Part shown: positions 1-11,559 of the stretch, piece after piece
How the letters are laid out: each line of letters begins with the position of its first letter
Numbering within the stretch: the first letter of the stretch is position 1
Source: Brienomyrus brachyistius
Taxonomy: Eukaryota > Chordata > Actinopteri > Osteoglossiformes > Mormyridae
Assembly (NCBI RefSeq): GCF_023856365.1
Contig: NC_064539.1
Coordinates: 29,229,493 to 29,293,492 of the forward strand
Direction of reading: 5' to 3'
Length of the DNA stretch: 64,000 nt
Notes under the pieces: generated by a model
What the model saw: the letters and a program-made list of their open reading frames with translations, nothing else
Databases searched by the model: none
Told to the model about the DNA's origin: nothing
Translations under genes and position numbers: made by a program

Positions 1-477
1 TCTCTGCTAACCATGCTAACCCAGGCTATTCTCTGCTAACCATGCTAACCCAGGCTATTCTCTGCTAACCATGCTAACCCAGGCTATTCTCTGCTAACCA
101 TGCTAACCCAGGCTATTCTCTGCTAACCATGCTAACCCAGGCTATTCTCTGCTAACCATGCTAACCCAGGCTATTCTCTGCTAACCATGCTAACCCAGGC
201 TATTCTCTGCTAACCATGCTAACCCAGGCTATTCTCTACTAACCATGCTAACCCAGGCTATTCTCTGCTAACCATGCTAACCCAGGCTATTCTCTGCTAA
301 CCATGCTAACCCAGGCTATTCTCTGCTAACCATGCTAACCCAGGCTATTCTCTGCTAACCATGCTAACCCAGGCTATTCTCTGCTAACCATGCTAACCCA
401 GGCTATTCTCTGCTAACCATGCTAACCCAGGCTATTCTCTACTAACCATGCTAACCCAGGCTATTCTCTGCTAACCA
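1..477. repeat. 29-bp minisatellite, about 16 copies
   Basis: Near-identical 29-bp units, core TCTCTGCTAACCATGCTAAC followed by CCAGGCTAT, run head to tail from the window edge to 477. A G-to-A change (CTCTACTAAC) recurs near 235 and 440, suggesting local higher-order copying. The array starts before the window. No spacers, so not CRISPR. It lies in mctp1 intron 3, 128 bp past the exon 3 donor. Confidence 0.97.
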
Positions 478-604
478 AAATAATTTCCTGTTCCACAGTC
501 CACTCTCTAGAAATCAGACTCTTGTCCCTTGACTTCTGCCAACAGATGTGAGACACAGGAGCCCAGATTGCAGTTTCACGGCAGGCGAATCGCAGTCTGC
601 CTAC

Positions 605-747
605 CTTGACGTAGAGGGGCTCGCAAAGGCTGTCCACCAGCAGGCTGACCTTCTCCTCCCACACCGGGTTCAGGCTTTTGTAGATGGTCCTGCTGCGGAA
701 GACTTCCTTCCCTGCTATCTTGAATTTGACATACGGGTCGCTTGTAC
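605..747 (-). CDS. mctp1: mctp1 exon 3: first half of C2 domain A
   Basis: 143 nt encoding residues 200-247 with the split Gly codon shared with exon 2. It contains GTSDPYVKFK (200-209), KEVFRS (213-218), NPVWEEK (226-232) and ends EPLYVK (242-247), the beta-strands and first calcium loop of a type-2 C2 domain. Asp203 is a loop-1 calcium ligand by family comparison. The acceptor is a clean CCCCCAG and the donor AAG|GTAGGC, leaving phase 0. The match to the mammalian MCTP1 first C2 domain is near-continuous over all 48 residues. The open frame continues past both splice sites but loses similarity, so those extensions are intronic. The next exon lies outside the window. A 29-bp minisatellite begins 128 bp beyond the donor. 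Confidence 0.95.
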
Positions 748-954
748 CTGGGGGACAGCGAGAGATTGTGAGGAGCTGATGGGGTATATGACAGGTCTGT
801 GAAGACATTATCCGAGAGGACGTCTGAGTTAAAATTACGGTATTAAAGAGGTGTTTCATGGAAAACCAACAGGGACATATAGAGAACTTCATCTATATCC
901 ATTATCCATATACAGTAAAGATGAGAATTTAATATAGACTGTTTACAGGTAGGG

Positions 955-1065
955 ACAGCATGGTGCCACAGTGGGAAGAAATGTGGCTTCACACCTCCGG
1001 GGTTATTGGCTTGATTCCAAGCCTGAGGAGCTTGTTCTCATGTGCTTCCCAGAAGACAACCTGAC
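955..1065 (+). mobile_element. Degenerate SINE head
   Basis: The stretch reads like the 5' part of the L2-tailed fish SINE seen better at 37370 and 48940: a copy of the GTGGCTTCACACCTCCGGGG block followed by a degraded B-box-like GATTCCAAGCC and TTGTTCTCATGTGC. Decayed and truncated. Confidence 0.4.
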
Positions 1066-1124
1066 CTCCCTGAGGCCTTTTATTTCATAAGTAATTTTGC
1101 AAAAGGCATGGATGGATTACAGCG

Positions 1125-1380
1125 GTGTACGACATGTACGGGTGTACGACATGTATGGGCGTACGACATGTACGGGTGTACGACATGTACGGGTATACGG
1201 CATGTATGGGCGTACGACATGTACGGGTGTACGACATGTATGGGCGTACGACATGTACGGGCGTATGACATGTACGGGTGTACGACATGTACGGGTATAC
1301 GGCATGTATGGGCGTACGACATGTTCGGGTGTACGACATGTACGGGTGTACGACATGTACGGGTATACGGCATGCACAGG
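1125..1380. repeat. 17-bp minisatellite, about 15 copies, CpG-rich
   Basis: The unit is GTGTACGACATGTACGG with variants (GCGTACGACATGTATGG, GTATACGGCATGTATGG). Every unit has a CATGT core and CpGs. It reads open in several frames on both strands because the unit length is not a multiple of three and lacks stops; those frames are not genes. Confidence 0.96.
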
Positions 1381-2220
1381 AATGAATAGGGGCCCCAGCA
1401 ACGCCAGGTTCTCACATTTAGCGAATCCCTCAGAAAGCAGAGGAGCGTAGCGGGCGCTGCTCCGCGCACCATCGGATTTCACGACCTCTCTGCAGCCACG
1501 CAACGTGCTGCATGTGCTCGTGCTCATCACACTCACGGCGGGGGGGGGGGGGGGGAGTGCCTGTCATGATCTGTTACAGGCATCGAGCCTTGGCGTTCAG
1601 CACCAACCCCCCCAATCCCACTAACAACTGAGTCACTTTCAATATAAAAATATTAAAATATCCCATAATATGGGATTGTTCATGAATAAAAAGAGTTCAG
1701 TGCAGGTTCGGCATGTAATTGGCCACGGCACGGACACGAACCCGATCGGCGCTTGGAGAATACTCTGGCAGGAGAAATTTACCTCGGGCTAGACGATATA
1801 AACAATATATTGATTTCATATAAACTTAAAAAAAAATCAAAATCAGAAACTTGGATTATCTGTCTATAAGGGACAAAGCTGGCTAGCACACGTCAATCTA
1901 TCGCATCACAGACACAAAGGCAGATGCACAGCAAGGCTGACATAGCGCAGTTAGACACTGGTGTGGTAATAATACTGTATGGGAGAGATAAGCAACAACT
2001 CAGCAGCAACAGCCTCTTTAAGAAAAAGAGATATTGTGGATGAACCTGGTAAGAAAACACAGATCGCGTGGCGGTACATTCTGCTGTTGGCTGTGCACCG
2101 TAAACTGGAACCACTCCGAACTTATTTCAGCACTTGAAGCTCTGCCATCCAGTGCAACATACAGCATAAAAGTGTTTACAGACACAAACACCAGCAACTA
2201 GAATTTACATTTGAATCTGA

Positions 2221-2367
2221 AGAAATATGGGACACATCACACCCTGTATTGCTTAAAAATGGGACACATCACACCCTGTATTGCTTAAAAATGGGACACA
2301 TCACACCCTGTATTGCTTAAAAATGGGACACATCACACTCTGTATTGCTTAAAAATGGGACACAACA
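2221..2367. repeat. 32-bp tandem repeat, about 4 copies
   Basis: Units begin AAATGGGACACATCACACCC and end TGTATTGCTTAA. The array joins the 5' end of the dispersed element at 2330-2612, whose other copy at 6672-6960 begins with one AAATGGGA-type unit, so the tandem block probably grew from that element's end. Confidence 0.93.
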
Positions 2368-2612
2368 TTGTTATTTTTCACTACAGAAAAGGTGACAGCT
2401 CTACCTGCAATGTCAGAGCTGTTCCCTGGAATGAGCAGCAGGAATCACGGAAAAAAGGTCAGCAAGAAACACACTGTTGGCATTTTATAGTGTTACACCC
2501 TACAAAGAAGTTTATCTTTGTATGATTTATTTATGAAAATCAGATTTAATTTTGCAGTCCATTCAGTTTATTGCCTTTCATGTTCTGACTTAAGGGTAAT
2601 TCTGAATAAATT
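2330..2612 (+). mobile_element. Unnamed dispersed repeat, copy A
   Basis: Matches the reverse complement of 6672-6960 over about 280 bp. Shared blocks are TTTTCACTACAG, GCAATGTCA, TTCCCTGGAA, AGTGTTACACCCTAC, TTTGTATGATTTATTTAT and a CATGT(T/C)CTGA end followed by TTAAGGG. No protein coding is visible. It is probably a non-autonomous element; I do not recognise its superfamily. Confidence 0.75.
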
Positions 2613-3454
2613 TTAAGCAAAAAATTTACTCTTTAAGTAAAGAGATAATGACTTGAATTATACTGTGATAATTATCATTATGAAATTATATAAAAAAAAT
2701 ATCATGATATAATAAGCCCCGCATTAGTGAAATTTACCAAGGCCAACCACTTTAGCCAATCACAAGCCCCAGGTCCCGTATCAGCAGCCAATCACTATAA
2801 GGCGGGTCTACGGAGCTGCACTGCAGCACCTCAGCTGTGACAGCCCCCTCCCCCAAATACCACCGCTGCCGAGGAGGTAATACAGAAATCAGAGGTTGTT
2901 TTTAACTTAACTGACCTCTCAAGCAATAAAACACATTCATTAGGATAGAGTAAGACAGGTGCAATATTCAGCAGTAAAGAAATGGTCACAGGCTGAGGGG
3001 TCTGCAGTGAATTATGTGTAGACCACCCTACCCCCACTCCACCCCACCCCCCTGAAAAGCCATTCAGATAATATCAGCTTCTCTAAATCTGATTTGTTGT
3101 ACATAATGTTGTGATATTTGCAAATGATTTGTTTGTGGGGAACGAGTCCCATACAGGAAGCATACAGTCATGTCCATGTCCCCGCAGAGATTTCCTCTTT
3201 TCATTCTGCCGCTTGTCCACAGAAGTCTGACTTCAAAGCTGCTTTCCTACTCTGCCATGAACAGCGAGGCATGTAAGGACGTGCTGTAAGAGAGCATATG
3301 ATTGGCTGGAAAATAAACCAATGGTCTCTCGTTCACCCAGTCACCAACTCGATCACTCTCATTCTCTCACTCTCATTCTCTCACTCTCTCACTCTCATTC
3401 TTGTTCTGAGTGAGTGATGAGAGACCCAAAGGACTGAACGAGTTCATTACATCC

Positions 3455-3617
3455 AGAGTTGGGTAATTCAGGTCCAGAAAGTGAAAGTCCAGACCGGGAT
3501 TTTGTTTCAACCAACCAGTTGAGTACTCTGTGTCTGTGACTCTTTACGCTCAGCTGGTTGGTTGAAACAAAATCCCGGTCTGGACTTTCACTTTCTGGAC
3601 CTGAATTACCCAACTCT
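3455..3617. mobile_element. Foldback (palindromic) MITE with 64-bp arms
   Basis: Bases 3455-3518 and 3554-3617 are perfect reverse complements, starting AGAGTTGGGTAATTCAGG and ending in its complement. Pairing continues a few bases inward with a mismatch. The centre is about 30 bp. Perfect arms suggest recent insertion or gene conversion. The transcript of either strand would form a very stable hairpin. Confidence 0.93.
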
Positions 3618-3639
3618 TATTACACCATCTACTGGGGCA

Positions 3640-6340
3640 CATTCAATTTGAAAACGAACAGCAACGATTTGTTACAGTACCTGGGCTGAATGTCATGTTT
3701 CCTTGAAACAAAGGAAACAAAGTGAAATGTTGTGCAACAGACTTAGAGTATATTTCCTTTCATCTGGTGGGTGTGTCAGAGGTGTTACATAATGAGCAGC
3801 CATGTGAATAGCTGTGTAGTAATAACTGTACAGTTGTATTGCCCGTATGGTTAAAATTATCTTTAAATTATGTGATGTATTTAACAACAAAAAATCCATA
3901 CATCTGCTTTTTCATCCATTTACATTTTGCTCTGCCATTGATCTTACATAAATTGTATACCCAGAAGTATATTACTTGGTATGCTGGATAAATTTATGTC
4001 CTGAAAACTGTCCATTAGCTGCCTTGTTGCTTTGTTCGATTTGTTTTGTTCGTCTGTTTGCAGCAGACATTTCACCGTCCAGCGTTATGTTCCGGAGGAC
4101 CAATGGAACATTAAGATGATATTTTGACTACAGTACCGGTACACAAACGCGAGGAAATAAACGATGTCTGCAAGCTGCAAAGGCATTACTCGGCTCTGAC
4201 CTCTGTTAGCTGTTAGCTTGAGCCCTGTCATAAGCGACCGGGTTCCATTATCCCAGAGCTCTCACCTGCTCCTGCTGCCTCCTATCTGGTCACATACACG
4301 GCCTTTGGATTGCGGCTGCACCCAGGCTACACACAGCTGGCCAGAATCGATATCCGTATCTTGACAAAGCTTTTAAATTCCTCCCATTTCCTTTTTATTC
4401 ACTTTCCAGTTTTTTCACCCCAGTGGCGCCTCGGTATGTCCACCCGCTCGTCGACAAGAAAAATTACCGAAACAGACTCTATAATTCTGGCAGGCTTCCA
4501 TTAGTCTGATTTAATGCAGTGGGTTGCTGGCTTCAATGGGGCAAAATAGAGAAATCGGTTTTAAATAATAAAGCAAGTACTTGTTTTATGCTTCTGCCCA
4601 GTTGAGACAGACACCTGCATGCAGCTCTCAATACAGAAGCATTGCATCTATGCTTTGGAAATCAGAAATGTAACCAATGTGAATGAATGTCATGTATCAT
4701 ATCATAAATATGGCTCTTAGGTGTCACATTCTACCTTTCATGGTGAAAATGAACATTCAGACATAAGTCATTTTGAAAAAGGCGACTGGCACCATCTATC
4801 TCAGGAGGGAGAGTCGGCTGTTTGTAGTGACTATTATGTGAATTAATTGTGAAAAATAGATCAATATTTCCCAGTCCGGTGCTCAGGGACCCACAGAAGG
4901 TCCACATTCTTGCTGCCTCCCAGCTTCCTGCCAGAAAAAATGGGGACTGTCTGCAGGTTTCGGAGGACCGGACTGGGTCAACTGTTTTTCTTTAATGTGC
5001 AAAGCAACAATATAAAAATAAAACCCTGCTCTCTGCTCATGTTAAGTTGTATTTACTTTAAGATATTATTTTTCCATAGTTAATGCATATAATGATTTAC
5101 AATGCATGTTTCATAGATCAGTCACACATTTCAAGTTGGCAAATATGAAATATATTATTATTTGATCTTATTTTCACACTAAAATAACTTATGTTAGCAG
5201 GTTACCATTAGCAGCAGGTTAGCATTCCAAAAGATATAACTATGATGTTATGATGATATTCTATGATGAGACATTTAGTAAACTCACGAATGCAAACAAT
5301 TTGATGAATATTATATTTGATTTAAGTGTGAATTAAGTACAGAAGCCAAACTCTTCCAAGTTAAAGATACAGATGCTGATTTGTTATATTTTATTTGAGT
5401 TCTATAAATGTAAAAGGGACATTATTATGAATTATATATAAAAATTAATTAAGTACTTATTAATAATTAAAAGATTTTCATAACTACACTTATAACACAC
5501 CATACATCAAAGGCCAGTAAGTTCTCACGTGACATAGCTAATGCATAAATGATAACTTATTTTAATAACGAAATGAATGAGTAAGGAGAAGAAAGAGGAG
5601 ATTAGGCTTGTGACAGTAGTTCTGGCCCCATTCCATGGAATCAGTAAAATCATCCAATCACAGAGCTGCTATGGATTACCCTCTACAAGATCACTTAAGC
5701 CAGGCTTCAGTAATGCAGGCTCCCTGCCTGCCTGCATAGCGTTTAGCAGCGGAGTGTGATAGGTGTCCCTCCAGGGCCCAAAGCAGCAAGTCTACACTTG
5801 GACCGGGAACCAGAATCCCAGCATCAACACAGCAGTGCCATTAATATTCATCCAGGCCACCCGTATCTGTCAGTGCAAGTCCAGGACTTGGAGTCAGGGT
5901 TGGCACGTCTGAGACAGGGTCACGACTCTGACTTGGACACAATTGAGATGTGATAAACAGTATCATCTCCTAAGCTTATTAAATAGGGTTCATTAATGAT
6001 GCATCATCATTTAGCCATCGATTTACTGAAAAGTACACTTAAAAACTGCTCAGGATGAGCTACCAGAACAAGTGTCTGGTAGAAAAGAGAGGGATATACC
6101 TTACTCTCAAGTCTCGAATTTCAAATTGCAGTCGGACATCACTTCTTATAAAATGTTCATAAATATTTCTTCATTATTTGAATTCCATTCTAGGCTCCGT
6201 TTGAAATATTTTTGAAATTATATGCATTGTTTTCCTGAGTGCTACGGTGACTCACACCCCCAGAGTAGGCAATATGACAAAATATTCCATCACTATCGTT
6301 TTTTTCATATCAGTCGATACGGATAAGTATCATAATATAA
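3640..6340. other. Intron 2 stretch without genes
   Basis: Apart from the MITE at 4870, I see AT-rich sequence with no coding or clear repeats. A CT-rich microsatellite lies just left (3355-3402). A hAT-type scrap (AGGCAATATGACAAAATATT, ATCACTATCG) is likely at 6268-6345. Confidence 0.5.
4870..4977. mobile_element. Short MITE with inverted ends
   Basis: A 108-bp segment is bounded by CCCAGTCCGG and CCGGACTGGG, exact inverted 10-mers, with CTCAGGGACCC near the left end and GGTTTCGGAGG near the right. It looks like a small hAT-type non-autonomous element; target duplications are not clear. Confidence 0.6.
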
Positions 6341-6361
6341 TTAAAAGTACTATTTCCTTAC

Positions 6362-6640
6362 TGTCATGCCCGGCTCGTACGATCCTCGTGTGTGCCACGC
6401 CCCCCTGATTATCCACGTGTGCTTCCCGAGCTGTACCCTGTTGTCTTGCCTATTTTAGTCCATGTCTTGCCTTAGTTCTTTGTCCGTCAATGATGTTTGT
6501 CAATGTCAGTGCTAGTGTTCCGTCCTGCCCTACACGTACCTTTAATGAATCCCCAGTTTTCCCCGTACTTTGTCTGCCTTGCCTACTTCCTGCCCGTCTA
6601 CCTGCCCGTGCGCATCACCCGCTCACCAGCGAACGTGACA
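6362..6640 (+). mobile_element. Unnamed dispersed element, copy 1, with TGTCATG/CGTGACA ends
   Basis: It starts TGTCATGCCCGGCTCGTACG and shares over 35 nearly identical bases, then further blocks to its end, with the minus-strand copy at 62772-63037. Ends are short imperfect inverted repeats. It is C/T-rich on this strand and non-coding. Confidence 0.78.
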
Positions 6641-6671
6641 CTAGATGCTTCATTTTTGTTTTTTAAAAAAT

Positions 6672-6960
6672 CCCACAGGATTCCCCTTAAACAGACTCAG
6701 GACATGAAAAATGCAACAGATTGAACAAACTGCAAAATGAAATCTAATTTGAATAAATAAATCATACAAAATATTTTTTTGTTGTCGTAGGGTGTAACAC
6801 TAGAAAATTTCGGCAGTTCGGTTTGTTTGTCGGGTTTTTTTTGTCGCACTGCCTCGCTGTTCGTTCCAGGGAATGGGTGACATTGCTGGAAGAATCGTCA
6901 CCCATCCTGTAGTGAAAAGTAAAATGCTCGCATCCCATTTTTAATGCGGGATGCAATTAC
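6672..6960 (-). mobile_element. Unnamed dispersed repeat, copy B
   Basis: Reverse-complement homologue of 2330-2612. It lies about 30 bp right of the element at 6362-6640, so two repeat families are nearly abutting. Non-coding. Confidence 0.75.
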
Positions 6961-6969
6961 ACTCATATT

Positions 6970-8450
6970 TTGTTAATGTAAGCACTTGCATTTTGTATGT
7001 TCTGCCCGTGGTAGAATGGTGAAATAAGTTAGCAGTACTTCCAGTTTCAGTTTGCACACGTTCTCTGCAGTTTACGGTGCCCAGCACCAGAATATCGGGT
7101 GTCAGACCTTAAACTGAATAAGTACTGCCAAACCTCCGGCATGTGTTTATACATGAGGTGTTACTTTATTCAACACTATAATTTTACTCCGAGGCAGCAC
7201 ATTGATATCACTGAAACAGCAGCATCACAACTCAATCAACCTTTCTAATCCATTCTACTTGTGAGGCTGCTCATTCTAGCAAGCGATGTTTCTTACCGAC
7301 AGTTTATCAAAGTTCCATATATTCTTATTGTTTGAATTTGAGATATCAGTAAGGGTACACATTTATGTCATCCAGCAATAAATCATACCATAATAAGGGA
7401 GAAGATGAATTTCTATCATATCTTTAGCCGGAAATGTATTTCCAACCAGTGGAATCATATAGAGCTGCACTGGTGACCCATATACTGCAGGCCCTCTACA
7501 GGCAGAATTGTGTTGACAAGTTCTAATGGATTATTATTATTTGTTTATTTCATTATTTTGCACTCAGCCTTATCCGTGACATTCTACAAACTCAAATAAA
7601 TAAATAAAACTCAAAACTCTACAAGGGGTCTCTGTGTTAATTATTAGGTTTCCATTTTTTAAAAAATTCTTTATAAAACTATAAAAAATAAAGCTGTATT
7701 AATTTTATCATTTAAGCTTAAGGAAAGAACACTGAGTGATTTCTATGGTCAGAGTGATGACAACATATGCAGACACTAATCTTCTGAAAGACCACAGGAC
7801 ACCACCTTTGTAATTCTAAATATATAATATATTATAATGATACAAGTGATCTTTCAGGACATTTCTCTCGTTATCTGCCTGCCACAGCCGCCGCCCACCA
7901 GACAGTACCTGCCCAAGCCAATGGGGGCCCTTGGCGTCCAAGGCGAAGTGCAACTGGGAAGCAAGTCAGCACCTCTTCCCAAGCTGGTGCCCTAAGCAGC
8001 TGCCTGTTTTATTTCTCAATACAGGAGTGCGAACTCTAATCATCACATTTAAGGAAACACTACACTGACGTTCTTTTCACACAATAAAAAAACTGAACAA
8101 AAAAATGAACATTCTTACTTAAAGTTTATATACAGGATTAGCTACAATGAACATCTTTTACGATGTTCCTGGGAGATCCACAACACAAGTTTAGATGGCA
8201 GAAGGCTGCGTCCTCAAGGTGGCCACTGCCATGGTACAATTTTTACTCTTGGCTGACCTTTGTTTCCAATTTCAGTTTTGCTGCCCTCTGTTGTTGCCTT
8301 TACAGTTTTGGATCTGAATCAGTGCACATTTTTACATGTAAATTTTCATCCATATAATGCTTTTGTGAAGTGGTAGTAAGATCCATCAAAGATCAGCTAC
8401 AATAGAGTAAATAACAGCAAACAGACTGATCTTGTTCACAAGGAGAAGCT
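6970..8450. other. Intron 2 stretch without genes
   Basis: AT-rich. A GC-rich island at 7875-8010 (GGGGGCCCTTGGCGTCCAAG) looks like a degraded repeat, similar in style to 43390-43460. Nothing coding. Confidence 0.5.
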
Positions 8451-8530
8451 TCTGATCACCTCATCCTCCTCTTCGCTGTCACTAAGATGACAATTTTTAT
8501 GTCCTCCGTCTCACAATTTGACCAGATTTA

Positions 8531-8812
8531 GATCCTCGCCCTCACAATATGCCTGGCAAGGTTGAAAAAGATCAGCCAAATACTTTTTGAGTTATCGCAC
8601 TAACCGTCTCAAACTAACTTATTTTTTTGCTCTCATTATGTGGCAGAGCTTAAACATTAGAGCAGTCTGTCTCAAAATCAAAGCAGTTCGACTTTGGCAG
8701 CCTTATAATTCTTCTGGAAAGTTTGAAAAGGATCCATGAAATCGTTTTTGAGTCATAAAATTAATGGAATCTAGTGTCAAAACTGCCCTTTTTTTGCTAT
8801 CACTATATGGTG
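8531..8812. repeat. Diverged tandem duplication of about 110 bp
   Basis: The segment around 8531-8643 recurs at about 8688-8812: both hold (C/T)TGG(C/A)AAG(G/T)TTGAAAA(A/G)GATC, then TTTTTGAGT(T/C)AT, then TTTTTTGCT(C/A)TCA. It looks like an old tandem duplication inside an unidentified repeat. Confidence 0.6.
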
Positions 8813-8969
8813 CTGCTTTCATTTTGGGACAATATAATGCAAAATGTATTGAGTTTTACTTCCTCGGCCAAGTCTTTGCCTTACATTCCAAACCATCTGA
8901 GACAGCAACTGTGGACCAGCTGCTAAAACCATATACATTCCCTTATGTCTGTGGAATACAATAATGGCT

Positions 8970-10780
8970 GTTTTTTTCCCTTTATCAAATTCATGACACT
9001 TCCTTTCCTGTTGTTTTGGTTTGACGATGAATAAATCATTAAACTCGCAGCATTTTTTCCTATATATACCTTCTTATCTTCATAGGCATTGTCTCACCAG
9101 AATAAAAAGCTTGTGATTTAAAGATCAAACAAACACAGCACTCTACCAGACAACCTTCATGTGACAGTATCTTTAGCCACCTGTAATAACTCTCAGGTTA
9201 ATGTAATTTCTCCTAACACACATTAAATTAAGCAGCATAAGTTAGAAGAATAGGTGTCCTTCTTAATTAAATATAATGGGCACAGAATAGGCCACCAGGC
9301 CATGTTTGTGACTGTCCGCCCCAAATTTATATAGGATTTAGCAATCGTCCAAACTTGCCCTGAGCATCAAAGAAAATCAATAATTAAACAAACGTGCCAC
9401 ACATGCAAAACGTGCAGTTAATTTGAAGGTCCATTTCTCTGTATTAGGTAGACTAGAGAACAAGTGTCCCCTTACATTACATGAGACATGTCCTGGGCAT
9501 CGAAATCAATGCAGAGCAACAGGCGATAAAAAGTTTGTATATGTGGTTTTCCTTCAGTGCAAATGCATTTCGATTATCCTGTGCTGTCAAATTGCAACAC
9601 AGAATTGCCATGGCAGAGTGCAGTACTGCTAACATGCACCAGGGTGTGCATGTAAACGGGATGATGCTGCGCCGCTGCTATTTCCTAGCTTTATAAATCT
9701 TCTTGCTCCATACGGCTCTCACCTTCAGCTACCACTGCCTTTTGCAATTACCTGCTTTCAGTGCTCATCCGAGCGTAAAATACATCCTACGATCAGACTC
9801 TTTTGGACTGTTTCCCCTTCCAAGCCCTTCACAGGCCTGCGCTCCAGTGCGGCTCCGTCCCAGACGATAAGACGCAAACTGCTATTCCAAGTATCCGTAC
9901 TTAGCTCTCTCACAGGACACCCCAGTATCACAGACAAGGACAAAGAAAACCTTGTTTTATAGCCAAGTCCGAGAAACTAAAGTGTCCTTTCTGTCCAGTA
10001 CCACTGCAAAAAGCTGCATGCTCAAGAAACACACTGAAACGGAGCCTTTCTCCAGAGATCAATATGTTCCTTTACACTGTAAGTACGCTTCCATTAGTTG
10101 TAATTAACAGATGCGGACCTGGGGAGTGGTAAGAGGTGAGTGGGCGTGAGTGTGTGTGTGTACGTGTATGTGTGTGTGTGTTATTCTAAAGGATGCTGCT
10201 CGTGGCAGTCTCGCCCTGACACATTTGGTCTAACACCTTCTTTTTAAGGCAGAATACACTGAGCGACGGAAACGGACCGCGAGCCCAGACAGCCGGCCTA
10301 AAACGAGGTGGTGTGAAAGCAGCTCTGAGATGCTGCACATTCCCGGATTTCAGTGTGTGGTCTGGGGCCACATGCCTTATGCAAGCAAGGGAGGGCAGCT
10401 GCTTGTCAACAGAAGCCAGCTCTGACGCTTCCACCCGCCAAAGTACACTGTCGGGGTCAGGTGTGTGTACCTAACTGAAACCTGAACCCAGTCAAGTGGC
10501 CAGACGTGCACTGGCGTGCTTATGAAAAAAATGTAAAACGTTCAGGCTACAGACGTTGCAAAATACCTATTTTGCATTTTCGTGTCACATTAGCATTTTA
10601 AACTGCCTACTTCATATATGCATCTGCATCAAATCTTTGCTGAAGGGCAGCATGGCAGTGCGCTGGGTACCATCTCTCGTCTTCAGGGTTGGAGGTTTCC
10701 TTGTATGTGTGTCTGTGCGTTCATTTAATGTTTTCCCCCGTCTGTGTCAGCTCCTCCCGCAGTCTAAAAAAATCAATTTT
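8970..10780. other. Intron 2 stretch without genes
   Basis: A GT microsatellite lies at 10146-10182. Otherwise no recognisable repeat or coding sequence. Confidence 0.5.
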
Positions 10781-10794
10781 AAGTGAATTAATGT

Positions 10795-11060
10795 TTCTAG
10801 ACTGCGATGGATTGGCGCCCCAACCTGGGATATTCCCTGCCTTGTGCCTGTGGCTTCTGGGATAGGCTGAAGAAGACCACCCACCCACATTAGACAAGCG
10901 AGTATAGAAAATGGATGGCAAATGGCCGTAGCCTCTAGCTTGCCCTCGTTGTGTGCCCTGTGACGGACTGGCATCCCATCCAGGGCGTCCCCTTGCTTAC
11001 TGGGTTGGCTCCGGACTCACCATGACAATGTACTGGATCAGTAGTTATGGAAGGTGAATG
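10795..11060 (+). mobile_element. Two tandem L2-type SINE/LINE 3' tails
   Basis: First tail: CGATGGATTGGCGCCCC...TGGGATAGGCTG...GAAAATGGATGG (about 10803-10920). Second tail: GTGACGGACTGGCATCCCAT...GGCTCCGGACTC...GGAAGGTGAATG (about 10955-11060). Both are the classic fish L2-derived 3' end in the same orientation, one after the other. Confidence 0.78.
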
Positions 11061-11432
11061 TAAATAGTTGTTTAAAATTCTGCTGAATTCATGAATGTTG
11101 ACATTTTTAAACAGCAGTTTTGTAAAAGCTGTATTTCGTGCTGATGGATTGCTATTTGTGGTTTGATATAAATATTATTATATGACGCGGCACATGAGAT
11201 GCAAAATACAATCTGCCCGCTTACCATAAATTTAATGTGCGCCAGTTGTTGAATCACGAGGATGTGTGCAGTAGTGGCACCACTCGGCCCGCATGCATAG
11301 CGAGCCGGCGCATTTCAAGCACGCTGGCAGCTGCACGGGGGAGTCAGGAGTGCGAGCGCTGTGTTATGGGGCCTGGGTGACAGCGGGTGCCGTTTCCATG
11401 GCAGCCGGGGCCCAGCGAATGACAGTGAAGCA

Positions 11433-11546
11433 CGAGTAGAAGCTGGAACCCCGAGTAGAAGCTGGAACCCCGAGTAGAAGCTGGAACCCCGAGTAGAAGC
11501 TGGAACCCCGAGTAGAAGCTGGAACCCCGAGTAGAAGCTGGAACCC
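11433..11546. repeat. 19-bp minisatellite, 6 copies
   Basis: Six identical units of CGAGTAGAAGCTGGAACCC. Perfect identity implies recent expansion. A 94-residue minus-strand frame across it is repeat translation, not a gene. Confidence 0.97.
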
Positions 11547-11559
11547 CAGAAAGGTAGAA

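Noticed and set aside
1..477. Direct repeats of CRISPR-like length (29 bp)
   Set aside because: Units are contiguous without spacers, and this is vertebrate DNA.
1042..1536. Several open frames on both strands with MYG/TCRTP-type repeats
   Set aside because: All come from the 17-bp minisatellite without stops.
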